A program made the translations under genes and the position numbers. DNA of 59,518 nucleotides from DASXRA01 sp036558905 (GTDB lineage Bacteria; Actinomycetota; Actinomycetes; Mycobacteriales; Jatrophihabitantaceae): positions 1-59,518 of the forward strand of contig DATBER010000017.1 in the NCBI GenBank assembly GCA_036558905.1, in the 5' to 3' direction. The notes under the pieces were generated by a model. It did no database searches and was not told the origin of the DNA. It saw only the letters and a program-made list of their open reading frames with translations. Shown here in pieces: positions 1 through 8,636 of this stretch (positions are counted from its first letter, which is position 1; each line of letters starts with the position of its first letter).

Positions 1-277
1 TGACCGCGCCGACCACGCAGTGCCCGTCCTCGGACGTGCGGTAGCCGCTGCGGCAGCAGTAGTGCACCGTGCGGCCGAAGAGAGCCAGCCCGGCGGCATC
101 GCCCTCGTGCAGCGAGCGGTCGCCGATCAGCAGCCTCGGCACCAGGAACACCACGTATTCCAGGCAGAGGAGTTCGTCGGCCAGGCCGGAGCCGACCAGC
201 CGGACGGTGTAGTCACGCGGGTCGTGCTCGCCCGCATCGTCGTGGCGGGGCAGCCGGACGACGGTCGAGCGGCTCAT
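1..277 (-). CDS. Unknown protein, C-terminus off the window
   Basis: Reading from the ATG at 277 the frame stays open for about 92 codons to the window edge, so only the N-terminal part is visible. It starts MSRSTVVRLPR and contains a fairly hydrophobic stretch (CLEYVVFLVPRLLIG) and a Cys-Cys pair (HYCCRSGYR). I recognise no family. The start overlaps the stop of the upstream lysA remnant in an ATGA arrangement (277-274), which normally means translational coupling. This gene was therefore probably expressed from a lysA-containing transcript before that gene decayed. There is no Shine-Dalgarno site better than the upstream coding sequence itself. It is not a homoserine dehydrogenase, the usual actinobacterial neighbour of lysA. 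Confidence 0.5.
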   Translation of the reverse strand, partial: MSRSTVVRLPRHDDAGEHDPRDYTVRLVGSGLADELLCLEYVVFLVPRLLIGDRSLHEGDAAGLALFGRTVHYCCRSGYRTSEDGHCVVGAV

Positions 278-1316
278 CCGAGGTCCCGCGCCAGCAGGTC
301 GTCGACCGTCTCGCGGCGGACCAGCAGCCGGCTGCGGCCCTCGGCGACGCCGATCAGCGGCGGGCGGGGCGTCAGGTTGTAGTTCGAGGCCATCGACTGG
401 TGGTAGGCGCCAGTGCTGGGCACGGCGAGCAGGTCGCCGTAGCGGACGTCGCCCGGCAGCAGGGCGTCCTCGATGAGCAAGTCGCCGGCCTCGCAGTGCT
501 GCCCGACCACGGTGACGTGCTCGTCGGCGCGCGGTGACCGGCGCCCCAGCAGCCGGGCGGTATAGCGGGCGCCGTACAGCGCCGGACGCGGGTTGTCGCT
601 CAGCCCGCCGTCGACGGCGACCCAGGTGCGAGTCGGCGTGTGCTTGACCGCCAGCACGCGGTAGACGGTGATGCCCGACGGCCCGGCGATGGCCCGGCCG
701 GGCTCGACGGTCAGCCGCGGGACGGGCAGGCGGTGAGCGGCGCAGGCGGCCATGGCCGAACGGCTCAGCGCCGGGCGACGTCACCGACCTCCAGCGGCGC
801 GTCGCCCGGGTGGTAGGCGATGGCGTGGCCGCCGCCCAGGTTCAGCTCGGGCAGGGCGAGGCCGTGCTCGTCTGGGACGGCGGCCAGGAACGCGATCGGG
901 CGGGCGCCATCTGCTCGTACGGGGGCAGTGCGCGTGACCCGCGAGCCGATGTGGCAGTGCACGCCGGCCAGTTCCAGGCTGGGCGTGGCCAGCACCCGGC
1001 GCACCGCCTCGGCGGCCGCGCCCGACCTGATCGACAGGCCGAACTTCTGGTCGTCGGTGCCGGTGGTCATCGCCCGGTGGGTGTGCGCCTCGACGTCGGG
1101 CGTGACCCGCAGCATTACCCGCTGGCGGCCCGACCCGAAGGCGAGCGAAGCGAGCGTTGCGATCTCGTCCAGCCTGTCGACGACGATGCACCTGACGCCC
1201 ATGAGCATCGCGCGACGCACCACCGACGACGGCTTGGCGTTGCCGTGCAGGATGATCCGGTCGGCCGGGAACTGCACGCCGGCCGCCAGGGTCATGCTGA
1301 CGCTCCAGATGGCCAT
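274..1316 (-). pseudogene. lysA: Diaminopimelate decarboxylase-like (LysA) remnant, N-truncated and frameshifted
   Basis: Two consecutive reading frames together give the middle and C-terminal part of a fold-III PLP decarboxylase of the LysA type. The upstream piece (1316-765) has the barrel motifs RIILHGNAKPSS, EAHTHRA, DQKFGLS, GVHCHIGS and ELNLGGGHAIAY. The downstream piece (to 274) has RLTVEPGRAI, VDGGLSDNPRPALYGA, VGQHCEAGD and the terminal NYNLTPRPP. The frames meet near 770-776, where one lost G (gcccgg|cgctgagc instead of gcccgggcgctgagc) turns DVAR-ALSRS into DVARR-stop. The first roughly 90 residues, including the lysine that binds PLP (YAxKA motif), are absent: only a terminator lies upstream at 1336-1359. 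An enzyme lacking that lysine cannot be an active decarboxylase, so a functional lysA must lie elsewhere. The frameshift alone could be a sequencing error in a G run, but the truncation could not. Confidence 0.85.
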
Positions 1317-1335
1317 GACTCAGCGCACATGAGAA

Positions 1336-1359
1336 AGGCCCGCCGAACCCGGCGGGCCT
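1336..1359 (-). terminator. Hairpin terminator after the DUF7455 gene
   Basis: A perfect 9-bp stem (aggcccgcc / ggcgggcct) with a 6-nt loop lies 15 nt past the stop of the minus-strand DUF7455 gene and is followed on that strand by TTTCTC. It sits exactly between that gene and the truncated lysA remnant, so the remnant is unlikely to receive read-through. Confidence 0.8.
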
Positions 1360-1374
1360 CCCGTTATCTGAAGC

Positions 1375-1602
1375 TCAGCGCTCGTCGAGCGCCGCGGTGG
1401 CAGGGGTGGTGTCGAGCCGCTCGGACTCGTCGTAGTACGAGGCGGCGACCTCGCGCAGACGCGACTCGTGCTCGCGGGCGTGGTGCGCGCAGAAGAGCAA
1501 CTCGGCGCCGGAGAGAAGCGTGACACGCACGTAGGCCTGGGCGCCGCACCGGTCGCACCGGTCGCTAGCGGTCAACGGGCTTGCAGTCAGTGCGGTAGTC
1601 AT
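1375..1602 (-). CDS. DUF7455 family small protein
   Basis: This is a 75-residue protein starting MTTALTASPLTASDRCDRCGAQAYVRV, with a later FCAHHAREHE segment. The CxxC plus CxxH pattern suggests one bound zinc. The sequence matches the small actinobacterial DUF7455 family, which is commonly encoded near the principal sigma-factor gene. Its molecular role is not known to me. The ATG at 1602 is chosen because AAGAAGG lies 9 nt upstream; an upstream ATG in the same frame would add 17 residues with no family similarity. It is transcribed alone and ends in a clear hairpin terminator. Confidence 0.8.
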   Translation of the reverse strand: MTTALTASPLTASDRCDRCGAQAYVRVTLLSGAELLFCAHHAREHESRLREVAASYYDESERLDTTPATAALDER

Positions 1603-1740
1603 GTGCGGCACCTTCTTTCCGGCTTCTACGTACCCAGCTGAGCGGTGGTTCACGCAGTCACTACATCCAACCAGGAGCGATGCGAGAACATGCCCGATAC
1701 CTACCCGGGCACGGCGCGTTTCGCCGTCGGCGAAAACCGG

Positions 1741-2433
1741 TCAGACCGGCTGCGGCGTCTTCGGAACCGCGGATCTGCGGGCTCTCGCGCGCAGTAGCAG
1801 TCCCGACGCCAGCCCGACGGCCACCGAAGTGAGATGGCCCACTGCCGCCACCTCGAGCCCGGTGATGCCCTCGAGCAGGGCCGGCGACAGCGCGAGGAGC
1901 AGCCCGCCGGCCAGGATCTGGCCGATGCGCGGGCCGACCACGACGGCGGCGGCGAGCAGGCCCACCACCACGTACGACGCGCCGACGTCGAGCTGGCGCA
2001 CGGCGGACGCCGGCAACGTCCCGTGGTGCACCCGCCACCACACGATGCCCTCGCTGACCAGCGTCCCGATCACGTGCGCGGCCAGCGCGGTGACCAGCGC
2101 CCGCCACCAGCCCAGCCGCCACTCGACCACGGCGAAGGCAGCCCCGCCCACGATCAGCCAGGGCAGCGGATCCTCCTGGACTACGAACGCCGAGAGGAGC
2201 ATCGGGCCGATGGGTTCGGCGCGCAGCCGGTCGACGTTGGTGCTGGCCCACTCGACCAGGCGGTGGGCCGCCGGCTGGGTCAGCGTGGCGTAGACGATCT
2301 CGGCAACGGCGAGCAGCGCGACGAACACCCCGGTGACCGGCACGCGACGCGCAGCGGCCACCGCCACCCGAGCCGGTTGATCGATCACCACGACATCCAG
2401 TCTGCCGCGCGGTTCCGACGACGGCCCGCGCAT
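1741..2433 (-). CDS. Rhomboid-like integral membrane protein
   Basis: About 230 residues with six hydrophobic segments. Two landmarks typical of actinobacterial rhomboid-like proteins are visible: QLDVGASYVVVGLLAAAVV, and GHLTSVAVGLASGLLL near the C-terminus, with a histidine in the last membrane helix. I do not see the GxSG serine motif of active rhomboid proteases: the corresponding position reads DVGAS. It may therefore be a catalytically silent relative. The start is uncertain. The ATG at 2433 avoids overlap with the divergent kdpD leader, but has no strong ribosome binding site, and GTG codons some 40 nt further in are possible. It is divergent from kdpD with only 58 nt between them. Confidence 0.65.
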   Translation of the reverse strand: MRGPSSEPRGRLDVVVIDQPARVAVAAARRVPVTGVFVALLAVAEIVYATLTQPAAHRLVEWASTNVDRLRAEPIGPMLLSAFVVQEDPLPWLIVGGAAFAVVEWRLGWWRALVTALAAHVIGTLVSEGIVWWRVHHGTLPASAVRQLDVGASYVVVGLLAAAVVVGPRIGQILAGGLLLALSPALLEGITGLEVAAVGHLTSVAVGLASGLLLRARARRSAVPKTPQPV

Positions 2434-2491
2434 TACGGCGCGTTCACAGCCGGACCACACGGCACAATGCCGCTGAACGGAGGTGTCAACG

Positions 2492-5020
2492 ATGGCTCGC
2501 GGCACGCTGCGCATCTACCTCGGCGCCGCCCCCGGCGTCGGCAAGACGTACGCGATGCTGGACGAGGGCAATCGCCGCCGGGAGCGGGGCACCGACGTGC
2601 TGATCGGATTCGTCGAGACGCACGGCCGGGCCAGGACGGCCGCCCGCATCGGCCAGTTGCCCGTCGCGCCCCGCAAGCAGGTGGCCTACCGGGGCGCACA
2701 CTTCGAGGAGATGGACCTGGCCGCCGTGCTCACCCGCCGTCCTGAGGTGGTGCTGGTCGACGAGCTGGCCCACACGAACGTCCCCGGGTCGGGGCCGCAC
2801 GAGAAGCGCTGGCAGGACGTCGAGACGCTGCTCGAAGCCGGCATCAACGTCTTGAGCACGGTGAACATCCAGCACCTCGAGTCGCTCAACGACGTGGTCG
2901 AGCAGATCACCGGCGTAGAGCAGCACGAGACGGTGCCCGATTCCGTGGTGCGAGCGGCCGAGCAGGTCGAGCTGGTCGACATGACGGCCGAGGCGCTGCG
3001 CCGCCGGATGGCTCACGGCAACATCTACCCGGCTGAGAAAGTCGACGCCGCCCTGGGCAACTACTTCCGGACCGGGAACCTGACCGCGCTGCGCGAGCTG
3101 GCCCTGCTGTGGCTGGCCGACGCCGTCGAGGAGGGCATGCAGCGCTACCGCGAGCAGCACGGCATCACCGGGACCTGGGAGACCCGCGAGCGGGTGGTCG
3201 TGGCGCTCACCGGCGGCCCCGAGGGCGACGCGCTCACTCGGCGGGCCGCGCGCATCGCCGCCCGGTCGGTGGGCGGCGAGCTGATGGCGGTGCACATCAG
3301 CCGCAGCGACGGGCTGACCGAGCCGGGTGTTGCGGCGCTGGCCGCCCAGCGCCTGCTGGTCGAGTCGCTCGGCGGCAGCTACCACTCGGTGGTCGGCGAC
3401 GACGTGCCCCGCGCACTGATCGACTTCGCCCGGAGCGTCGACGCCACGCAGATCGTGCTCGGGGCGTCGCGGCGGCGGTGGTGGGCGGCGGCGCTCACCG
3501 GTCCGGGCACCGGGGCCACCGTGACCCGCCTGTCCGGCGCGATCGACGTGCACATGGTCAGCCACGACTACGCGGGGCGGGGCCGCGCCCTGCCGTCGCT
3601 CTCCGGCGGGCTGACTGTGCGCCGGCGCATCGCCGGGCTGATCACCGCCGCGGTCGTGCTGACGGCGCTGACCCTGATCTGCGTCGCGCTGCGCGACGAC
3701 CTGTCGCTGGCGGCCGACGTCTCGCTCTATCTGCTGACCGTGATCGTGGTCAGCCTGGTCGGCGGTTTCTACCCGGCGGTGGCCGCCGCCGCGGCGGGCA
3801 GCCTGCTGCTGAACTACTACTTCGTCGAGCCGCTGCACACGCTGACCATCGCCGAGCCGGAGAACATCTTGGCCCTGGTGATCTTCGTGCTGGCCGCGCT
3901 GCTCGTGTCGCAGGTGGTCGACCTGGCCGCCCGCCGATCCGCCCAGGCCGCCCGCGCCAGCGCCGAGGCCGAGACCCTCTCGACGTTCGCCGGCAGCCTG
4001 CTGCGCGGCGAGCAGGGGTTGCCGGCCCTGCTCGAGCGGGTCCGCGAGACCTTCGCCATGCGCAGCGTCGCCCTGGTGCAGCGCACTGGCGAGGCCCCGT
4101 CCAGCGCCGGGCCGGCCGGTCAGTGGACGCTGCTCGCAGCGGTCGGCGCCGACCCGCCGCGCGGCCCCTCCGAGGGCGACGCCGTGGCCCCGATCGACGA
4201 CGAGCAGACCCTGGTTCTTCGCGGCCGACACCTACCGGCCGAAGATCAGCGCGTGCTCTCGGCGTTCGCGGCCCAGGTCGGGGTGGCCTACCGGCAGCGG
4301 CAACTGGCCGAGGCGGCCGCCGCGGTCGAGCCGCTGGCCGCGGCCGACCGGCAACGCACCGCCCTGCTCAACGCCGTCAGCCACGATCTGCGCACCCCGC
4401 TGGCCGCAGCCAAGGCGGCGGTGACCAGCCTGCGGGCCCCCGACATCGAATGGAGCGAAGACGAGCGTGGCGAACTGCTCGGCACGGCCAACCTCGCCCT
4501 GGATCGGCTGACCGAACTGGTGACGAATCTGCTCGATCTGTCCCGGCTGCAGGCCGGCGTGCTGCCGGTGCTGCGCACGCCGGTCGGCCTGGACGATGTC
4601 GTGTCCCACGCCCTGGACCACGTGGCGGCCGGCGACGACGTGGAGGTGGACGTGCCCCCGGACCTGCCCGAGGTCAGCGCCGACGCCGGCCTGCTCGAGC
4701 GGGTCATCGCCAACCTGGTGCAGAACGCGCTGCGCTACTCCCCGGCCGGCCAACCGGTGCGCATCGCCGGCAGCGCCCACGGCGAGCACGTCGAGCTGCG
4801 GGTGATCGACCGGGGGCCGGGCATCCCGCCCGAGACGGTCGAGGCCGTGTTCGAGGCGTTCCAGCGCCGCGACGACGCGCCGGGCACCGCCGGCGGGATC
4901 GGGCTGGGGCTGGCCATCGCCCGCGGGTTCACCACCGCGATGGGCGGCACGATCAGCGCCGAGGAGACGCCCGGCGGCGGCGCCACCCTCGTCGTCACCC
5001 TGCAGGCGGCCACTCGATGA
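2492..5020 (+). CDS. kdpD: Sensor histidine kinase KdpD
   Basis: An 842-residue potassium/turgor-type sensor kinase. Domains in order: KdpD N-terminal sensor with a Walker A loop GAAPGVGKT (residues 11-19) and a VDELAHTN Walker B-like motif; a universal-stress-protein domain (about 230-360) containing VLGASRRRW; four membrane helices of the DUF4118 type (about 375-490); a linker (GAF-like in homologues); a HisKA dimerisation helix with phospho-acceptor His631 in SHDLRTPLA; and an ATPase domain with NLVQNALRY and GGIGLGLAIA. In other bacteria it phosphorylates KdpE, which activates kdpFABC. The ATG at 2492 follows GGAGG by 8 nt; a GTG 9 nt earlier overlaps that site. It overlaps kdpE by an ATGA. 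No kdpFABC genes lie next to it, which is unusual: the targets must be elsewhere or different. Confidence 0.93.
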   Translation: MARGTLRIYLGAAPGVGKTYAMLDEGNRRRERGTDVLIGFVETHGRARTAARIGQLPVAPRKQVAYRGAHFEEMDLAAVLTRRPEVVLVDELAHTNVPGSGPHEKRWQDVETLLEAGINVLSTVNIQHLESLNDVVEQITGVEQHETVPDSVVRAAEQVELVDMTAEALRRRMAHGNIYPAEKVDAALGNYFRTGNLTALRELALLWLADAVEEGMQRYREQHGITGTWETRERVVVALTGGPEGDALTRRAARIAARSVGGELMAVHISRSDGLTEPGVAALAAQRLLVESLGGSYHSVVGDDVPRALIDFARSVDATQIVLGASRRRWWAAALTGPGTGATVTRLSGAIDVHMVSHDYAGRGRALPSLSGGLTVRRRIAGLITAAVVLTALTLICVALRDDLSLAADVSLYLLTVIVVSLVGGFYPAVAAAAAGSLLLNYYFVEPLHTLTIAEPENILALVIFVLAALLVSQVVDLAARRSAQAARASAEAETLSTFAGSLLRGEQGLPALLERVRETFAMRSVALVQRTGEAPSSAGPAGQWTLLAAVGADPPRGPSEGDAVAPIDDEQTLVLRGRHLPAEDQRVLSAFAAQVGVAYRQRQLAEAAAAVEPLAAADRQRTALLNAVSHDLRTPLAAAKAAVTSLRAPDIEWSEDERGELLGTANLALDRLTELVTNLLDLSRLQAGVLPVLRTPVGLDDVVSHALDHVAAGDDVEVDVPPDLPEVSADAGLLERVIANLVQNALRYSPAGQPVRIAGSAHGEHVELRVIDRGPGIPPETVEAVFEAFQRRDDAPGTAGGIGLGLAIARGFTTAMGGTISAEETPGGGATLVVTLQAATR

Positions 5021-5694
5021 CCCACGTGCTGATCGTCGAGGACGAGCGGGCGCTGCTGCGGGCGCTGGCCATGAACCTCGTCGCCCGCGGCTACACCGTC
5101 ACCGAGGCGGACAGCGGCACCAAGGCGCTGACCGCCGCGGCCAACGCCGAGCCGGACGTCATCGTGCTCGACCTGGGCCTGCCCGACGTCAGCGGCATCG
5201 ACGTCATCCGGGCGGTCCGCGGCTACGCGGCGACGCCGATCATCGTGCTGTCGGCGCGCACCGGCAGTGGCGACAAGGTCCACGCGCTCGACCTCGGCGC
5301 CGACGACTACGTCACCAAACCGTTCAGCATGGACGAGCTGCTGGCCCGCATCCGGGCGGCCACCCGGCGGGCCTCGACGGTCGAAACGGCGCCCACCGTC
5401 ACAGTCGGCGACACCCAGATCGACCTGGCGGCCAAGACCGCCACGAAGCCGGACGGCGCGCGCGTGCACCTGACCCCCACCGAATGGCACCTGCTCGAAC
5501 AGCTGCTGCGCCGGCCGGGCAAGCTCATCACCCGCCGGGCTCTGCTGACCGAACTGCGCGGTGCGCCCGAGCACACCGACCCGAGCTACCTGCGCATCTA
5601 CATGGCCCAGCTGCGCCGCAAGCTCGAGCCCGAGCCGAGCCGGCCCAAGCATCTGATCACCGAGCCGGGAATGGGTTACCGCTTCCAGCCCTGA
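5017..5694 (+). CDS. kdpE: Response regulator KdpE (OmpR family)
   Basis: A 225-residue two-domain regulator. The receiver domain has the acidic pair ED (residues 8-9), phospho-acceptor Asp52 in VLDLGLPD, the SAR segment and the conserved Lys in YVTKPF. The C-terminal winged helix has HLTPTEWHLLEQLLRRPGKLITR and ends EPGMGYRFQP, the KdpE hallmark ending. It should be phosphorylated by the co-encoded KdpD, with which it is translationally coupled through an ATGA overlap. The gene ends 18 nt before the ATG of the disrupted MFS gene, so these three may be one transcript. Confidence 0.93.
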   Translation: MTHVLIVEDERALLRALAMNLVARGYTVTEADSGTKALTAAANAEPDVIVLDLGLPDVSGIDVIRAVRGYAATPIIVLSARTGSGDKVHALDLGADDYVTKPFSMDELLARIRAATRRASTVETAPTVTVGDTQIDLAAKTATKPDGARVHLTPTEWHLLEQLLRRPGKLITRRALLTELRGAPEHTDPSYLRIYMAQLRRKLEPEPSRPKHLITEPGMGYRFQP

Positions 5695-5712
5695 ATCTCG
5701 TACCGTCGGGGC

Positions 5713-6942
5713 ATGAGCCGGTCGCCCACGTAAGTCCTGCCGCGCGGCCTCACCGCGCACGTCGTCGCCTACTACGCGACCCGCGAGCTGATCCCGTTCT
5801 ACGGGGTCTACTCGCTGCTGTTCGCCGACCACGGTCTGTCCGACGCGCAGATCTCGTCGCTGTTCATCGTCTGGTCGCTGGCCGGATTCGTGTTCGAGAT
5901 TCCGTCGGGAGCCTGGGCCGACACCGTCGACCGGCGCGCTCTGCTGGTGCTCAGCGCGGCGCTCTACGCCGGCACGTTCGTCGCCTGGACCGCGCTCCCG
6001 TCGTATCTCGGCTTCGCGGCCGGCTTCGCGCTATGGGGACTGTCCGGGGCGCTGCTGTCCGGCACGTTCGAAGCCTGGCTGTACGACGAGCTGGCCACGC
6101 GCTCGGCGACGCCGGCGTACGCGCAGCTGCTCGGGTGGGCGCACTCGACGGCGATGCCAGCGATGCTGGCCGGCACCGCCCTGGGCGCGCCGCTGTACGC
6201 CTGGGGTGGGTACCCGCTGGTCGGCTGGACGAGCGTGGCCGTCGTCGCGGCGCACGCCGGGCTGGCCGCGACGCTGCCACCCGGCACCAGAAGGCCGCCG
6301 CCGATGACGCACCGCGAATCGCCGGCCCGCCGCTATGCCGCGATGCTGCGGGACGGGATCGGCCAGGCCGCCCGGCACGTGCCGGTCCGCCGGCTGATCG
6401 CGCTCTACGCGGTGATGTTCGGGCTGAGCGCCTACGACGAGTACTTCCCGATCCTGGCCCGCGACAGCGGCGTCGCGACCACCGAGGTGCCGTTGCTCGT
6501 CGGGCTGCTGATGCTGGGCCAATCGGCCGGGACGGCGCTGGCCGGACGGACGGCCGCGATGTCGGGCCGGGCCATGGCGGCGTTGCTCGCGACGTCCGCG
6601 GTGCTGGTTTCGGCCGGCGCGCTGGTGCTGGGCCCGCCCGGCTGGGCCGGCTGGTCCGGCTGGTCCGGGTTGGCCGGGTTGGCCGCGATCGCCGTCGGCT
6701 ACGGCGCCGTGCACAACGCGATCATCGTGGCGGCGGCCCGGCTGCAGGACCTGATCACGAGCCAGGCCCGGGCGACGGTGACCTCGGTGGCGGGCCTCTC
6801 GACCGAAATGATCGTGCTGGCCGTCTACGCCGCGTTCGCGATCGGGTCGGCGTGGCTGTCGATCGCGACGATCATCGCTCTGCTGGGCCTGCCGATGCTG
6901 GGCGTTGCCGCGGCGGCCCGGCGGCGTCTGCCGCCGATTTGA
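5713..6942 (+). CDS. MFS transporter with an in-frame stop at codon 7
   Basis: The frame encodes an MFS permease of about 400 residues with motif-A-like loop EIPSGAWADTVDRRALL, twelve likely membrane segments and AARRRLPPI at the end. Translation from the ATG at 5713 reads MSRSPT and then meets TAA at 5731-5733, after which it continues VLPRGLTAHVVAYYATRELIPFYGVYSLLF, exactly what the first MFS helix should look like. No ATG, GTG or TTG occurs between the TAA and the GTG at 5890, and starting there would delete helix 1. A change of TAC (Tyr) to TAA would explain it. Either the gene is a recent pseudogene, a non-standard start is used, or there is a base error. The substrate is unknown; it lies directly downstream of kdpDE. 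Confidence 0.72.
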
Positions 6943-7034
6943 CCGGTCGACGTCAGTGCCAGTGACACCGCCGGGGAGGCGAGTCGGCGCGAGGCCTGGC
7001 AGGCTACGCCGCGTCCAGGGAAGGAGTGGGTGTC

Positions 7035-8627
7035 ATGAGAAAGCTCACGGTGTACGGCCTGCTGGCCAGCGCGGTGGTGGTCGCCGCCGGGATCGCACCG
7101 GTGGCCGTCGCCGCGTCGCCCAGCCGGGGCGCCTCGATCGACTGGGGTACCTGTCAGGACTCCGACCTGCAAGATGCCGGTGCGCAATGCGGCATGTTGA
7201 CGGTCCCCCTGGACTACGCCAAGCCGAACGGCACCAAGATCAAGATCGCGGTGTCGCGGGTCAAGCACACCGTGCCCGACTCGCAGGCGCAGGGCGTGAT
7301 GCTCGTCAATCCGGGCGGGCCCGGGGCATCGGGGCTCGGGCTCGCCACCCTGGGTCAGTTCGTGCCGAACGGCGCGGGCGACTTCTACGACTGGATCGGG
7401 TTCGACCCGCGGGGCGTCGGCTCGTCGCAGCCGTCCATCTCGTGCGACCCGAACTACTTCGACTTCAACCGCCCGCCCTACATCCCGGTGCAGGCGTCCA
7501 CCCTGCAGGCCTGGCTCACCCGCTCCAAGGGCTACGCGGACAACTGCCGCGGCAACGGCGCGATCCTGCAGCACATGACGACGATCGACAGCGCCAAGGA
7601 CATGGACAGCATCCGGGCCGCGCTGGGCGTCAAGCAGATCAACTACTACGGCTTCTCCTACGGCACCTATCTCGGCCAGGTGTACAGCACGCTGTTCCCG
7701 TCGCACGTGCGGCGCATGGTGCTCGACAGCAACGTCGACCCGCGTGACGTCTGGTACCAGGCCAACCTCAACCAGGACATCGCGTTCAACACGAACATCA
7801 ATATCTGGTTCGGCTGGCTGGCCAAGTACGACAACGTGTACCACCTGGGCAAGACCGAGAAGGACGTCGAGACTCTCTTCTACAAGACCGAGGCCCAGCT
7901 GACCTTCCACCCGGCCGACGGCAAGATCGGCGGGGACGAGTGGGTCGACATCTTCCTCTACGCCGGCTACTACCAGTCCACGTGGCTCGACCTGGGTGAC
8001 GCGTTCGCGCGGTACATCCACGACAACGACGTGGCCAATCTCGAGCAGGAGTTCCTGGGCGCCGACGGCCTCGGCGACGACAACGGGTTCGCCGTCTACA
8101 ACGCCGTGCAGTGCACCGACGTGCAGTGGCCGCAGAAGTGGAGCACCTGGTCGCGCGACAACTGGGCGACCTTCGCCAAGGCGCCGTTCGAGACGTGGGC
8201 CAACGCCTGGTACAACGCCCCGTGCCTGTACTGGCCGGCCGCCGCGCACGCCAACAAGCCGATGAAGATCGACGGCAAGCAGGTCGAGAGCGCGCTGCTC
8301 ATCGACGAGACCCTGGACGCGGCCACGCCCTTCCCGGGCAGTCTCGAGGTGCGCAAGCTCTTCCCGAACTCGAGCCTGATCGCCCTGCCGGGCGGCACGT
8401 CGCACGCCAACTCGCTGTTCGGCGACGCCTGCCTGGACGACCAGATCGCGGCCTACCTCGCCGACGGCACGCTGCCGGCCCGCCAGCCGGGCAACGGTCC
8501 GGACACGATCTGCGCGCCGCTGCCGGTGCCGGTGCCCGACGCGGCGGCGACCAGCGCGGCCGGGCAGGCGGCGGCCAAGGCGGCCGCGCGGTCGGCGCGG
8601 GTCCGGATGGGGGCGGTACGGGGCTAG
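7035..8627 (+). CDS. Secreted alpha/beta-hydrolase, tripeptidyl aminopeptidase-like (S33)
   Basis: A 530-residue secreted hydrolase. Residues 1-27 form a Sec signal peptide (MRKLTVYGLLASAVVVAAG...AVAA). The body matches the actinobacterial Tap/SlpD group: oxyanion loop NPGGPGASG (about 92-100), DPRGVGSS (about 124-131), nucleophile Ser208 in GFSYGTYLG, Asp in ETLDAATP and His in GGTSHAN close to the C-terminus. Family members clip N-terminal tripeptides or related substrates outside the cell. The ATG at 7035 lies 8 nt after AAGGAG. The C-terminus is Ala-rich (about 25 residues). It is convergent with the DMT permease downstream, with only 9 nt between them. Confidence 0.88.
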   Translation: MRKLTVYGLLASAVVVAAGIAPVAVAASPSRGASIDWGTCQDSDLQDAGAQCGMLTVPLDYAKPNGTKIKIAVSRVKHTVPDSQAQGVMLVNPGGPGASGLGLATLGQFVPNGAGDFYDWIGFDPRGVGSSQPSISCDPNYFDFNRPPYIPVQASTLQAWLTRSKGYADNCRGNGAILQHMTTIDSAKDMDSIRAALGVKQINYYGFSYGTYLGQVYSTLFPSHVRRMVLDSNVDPRDVWYQANLNQDIAFNTNINIWFGWLAKYDNVYHLGKTEKDVETLFYKTEAQLTFHPADGKIGGDEWVDIFLYAGYYQSTWLDLGDAFARYIHDNDVANLEQEFLGADGLGDDNGFAVYNAVQCTDVQWPQKWSTWSRDNWATFAKAPFETWANAWYNAPCLYWPAAAHANKPMKIDGKQVESALLIDETLDAATPFPGSLEVRKLFPNSSLIALPGGTSHANSLFGDACLDDQIAAYLADGTLPARQPGNGPDTICAPLPVPVPDAAATSAAGQAAAKAAARSARVRMGAVRG

Positions 8628-8636
8628 CCGATTCGC

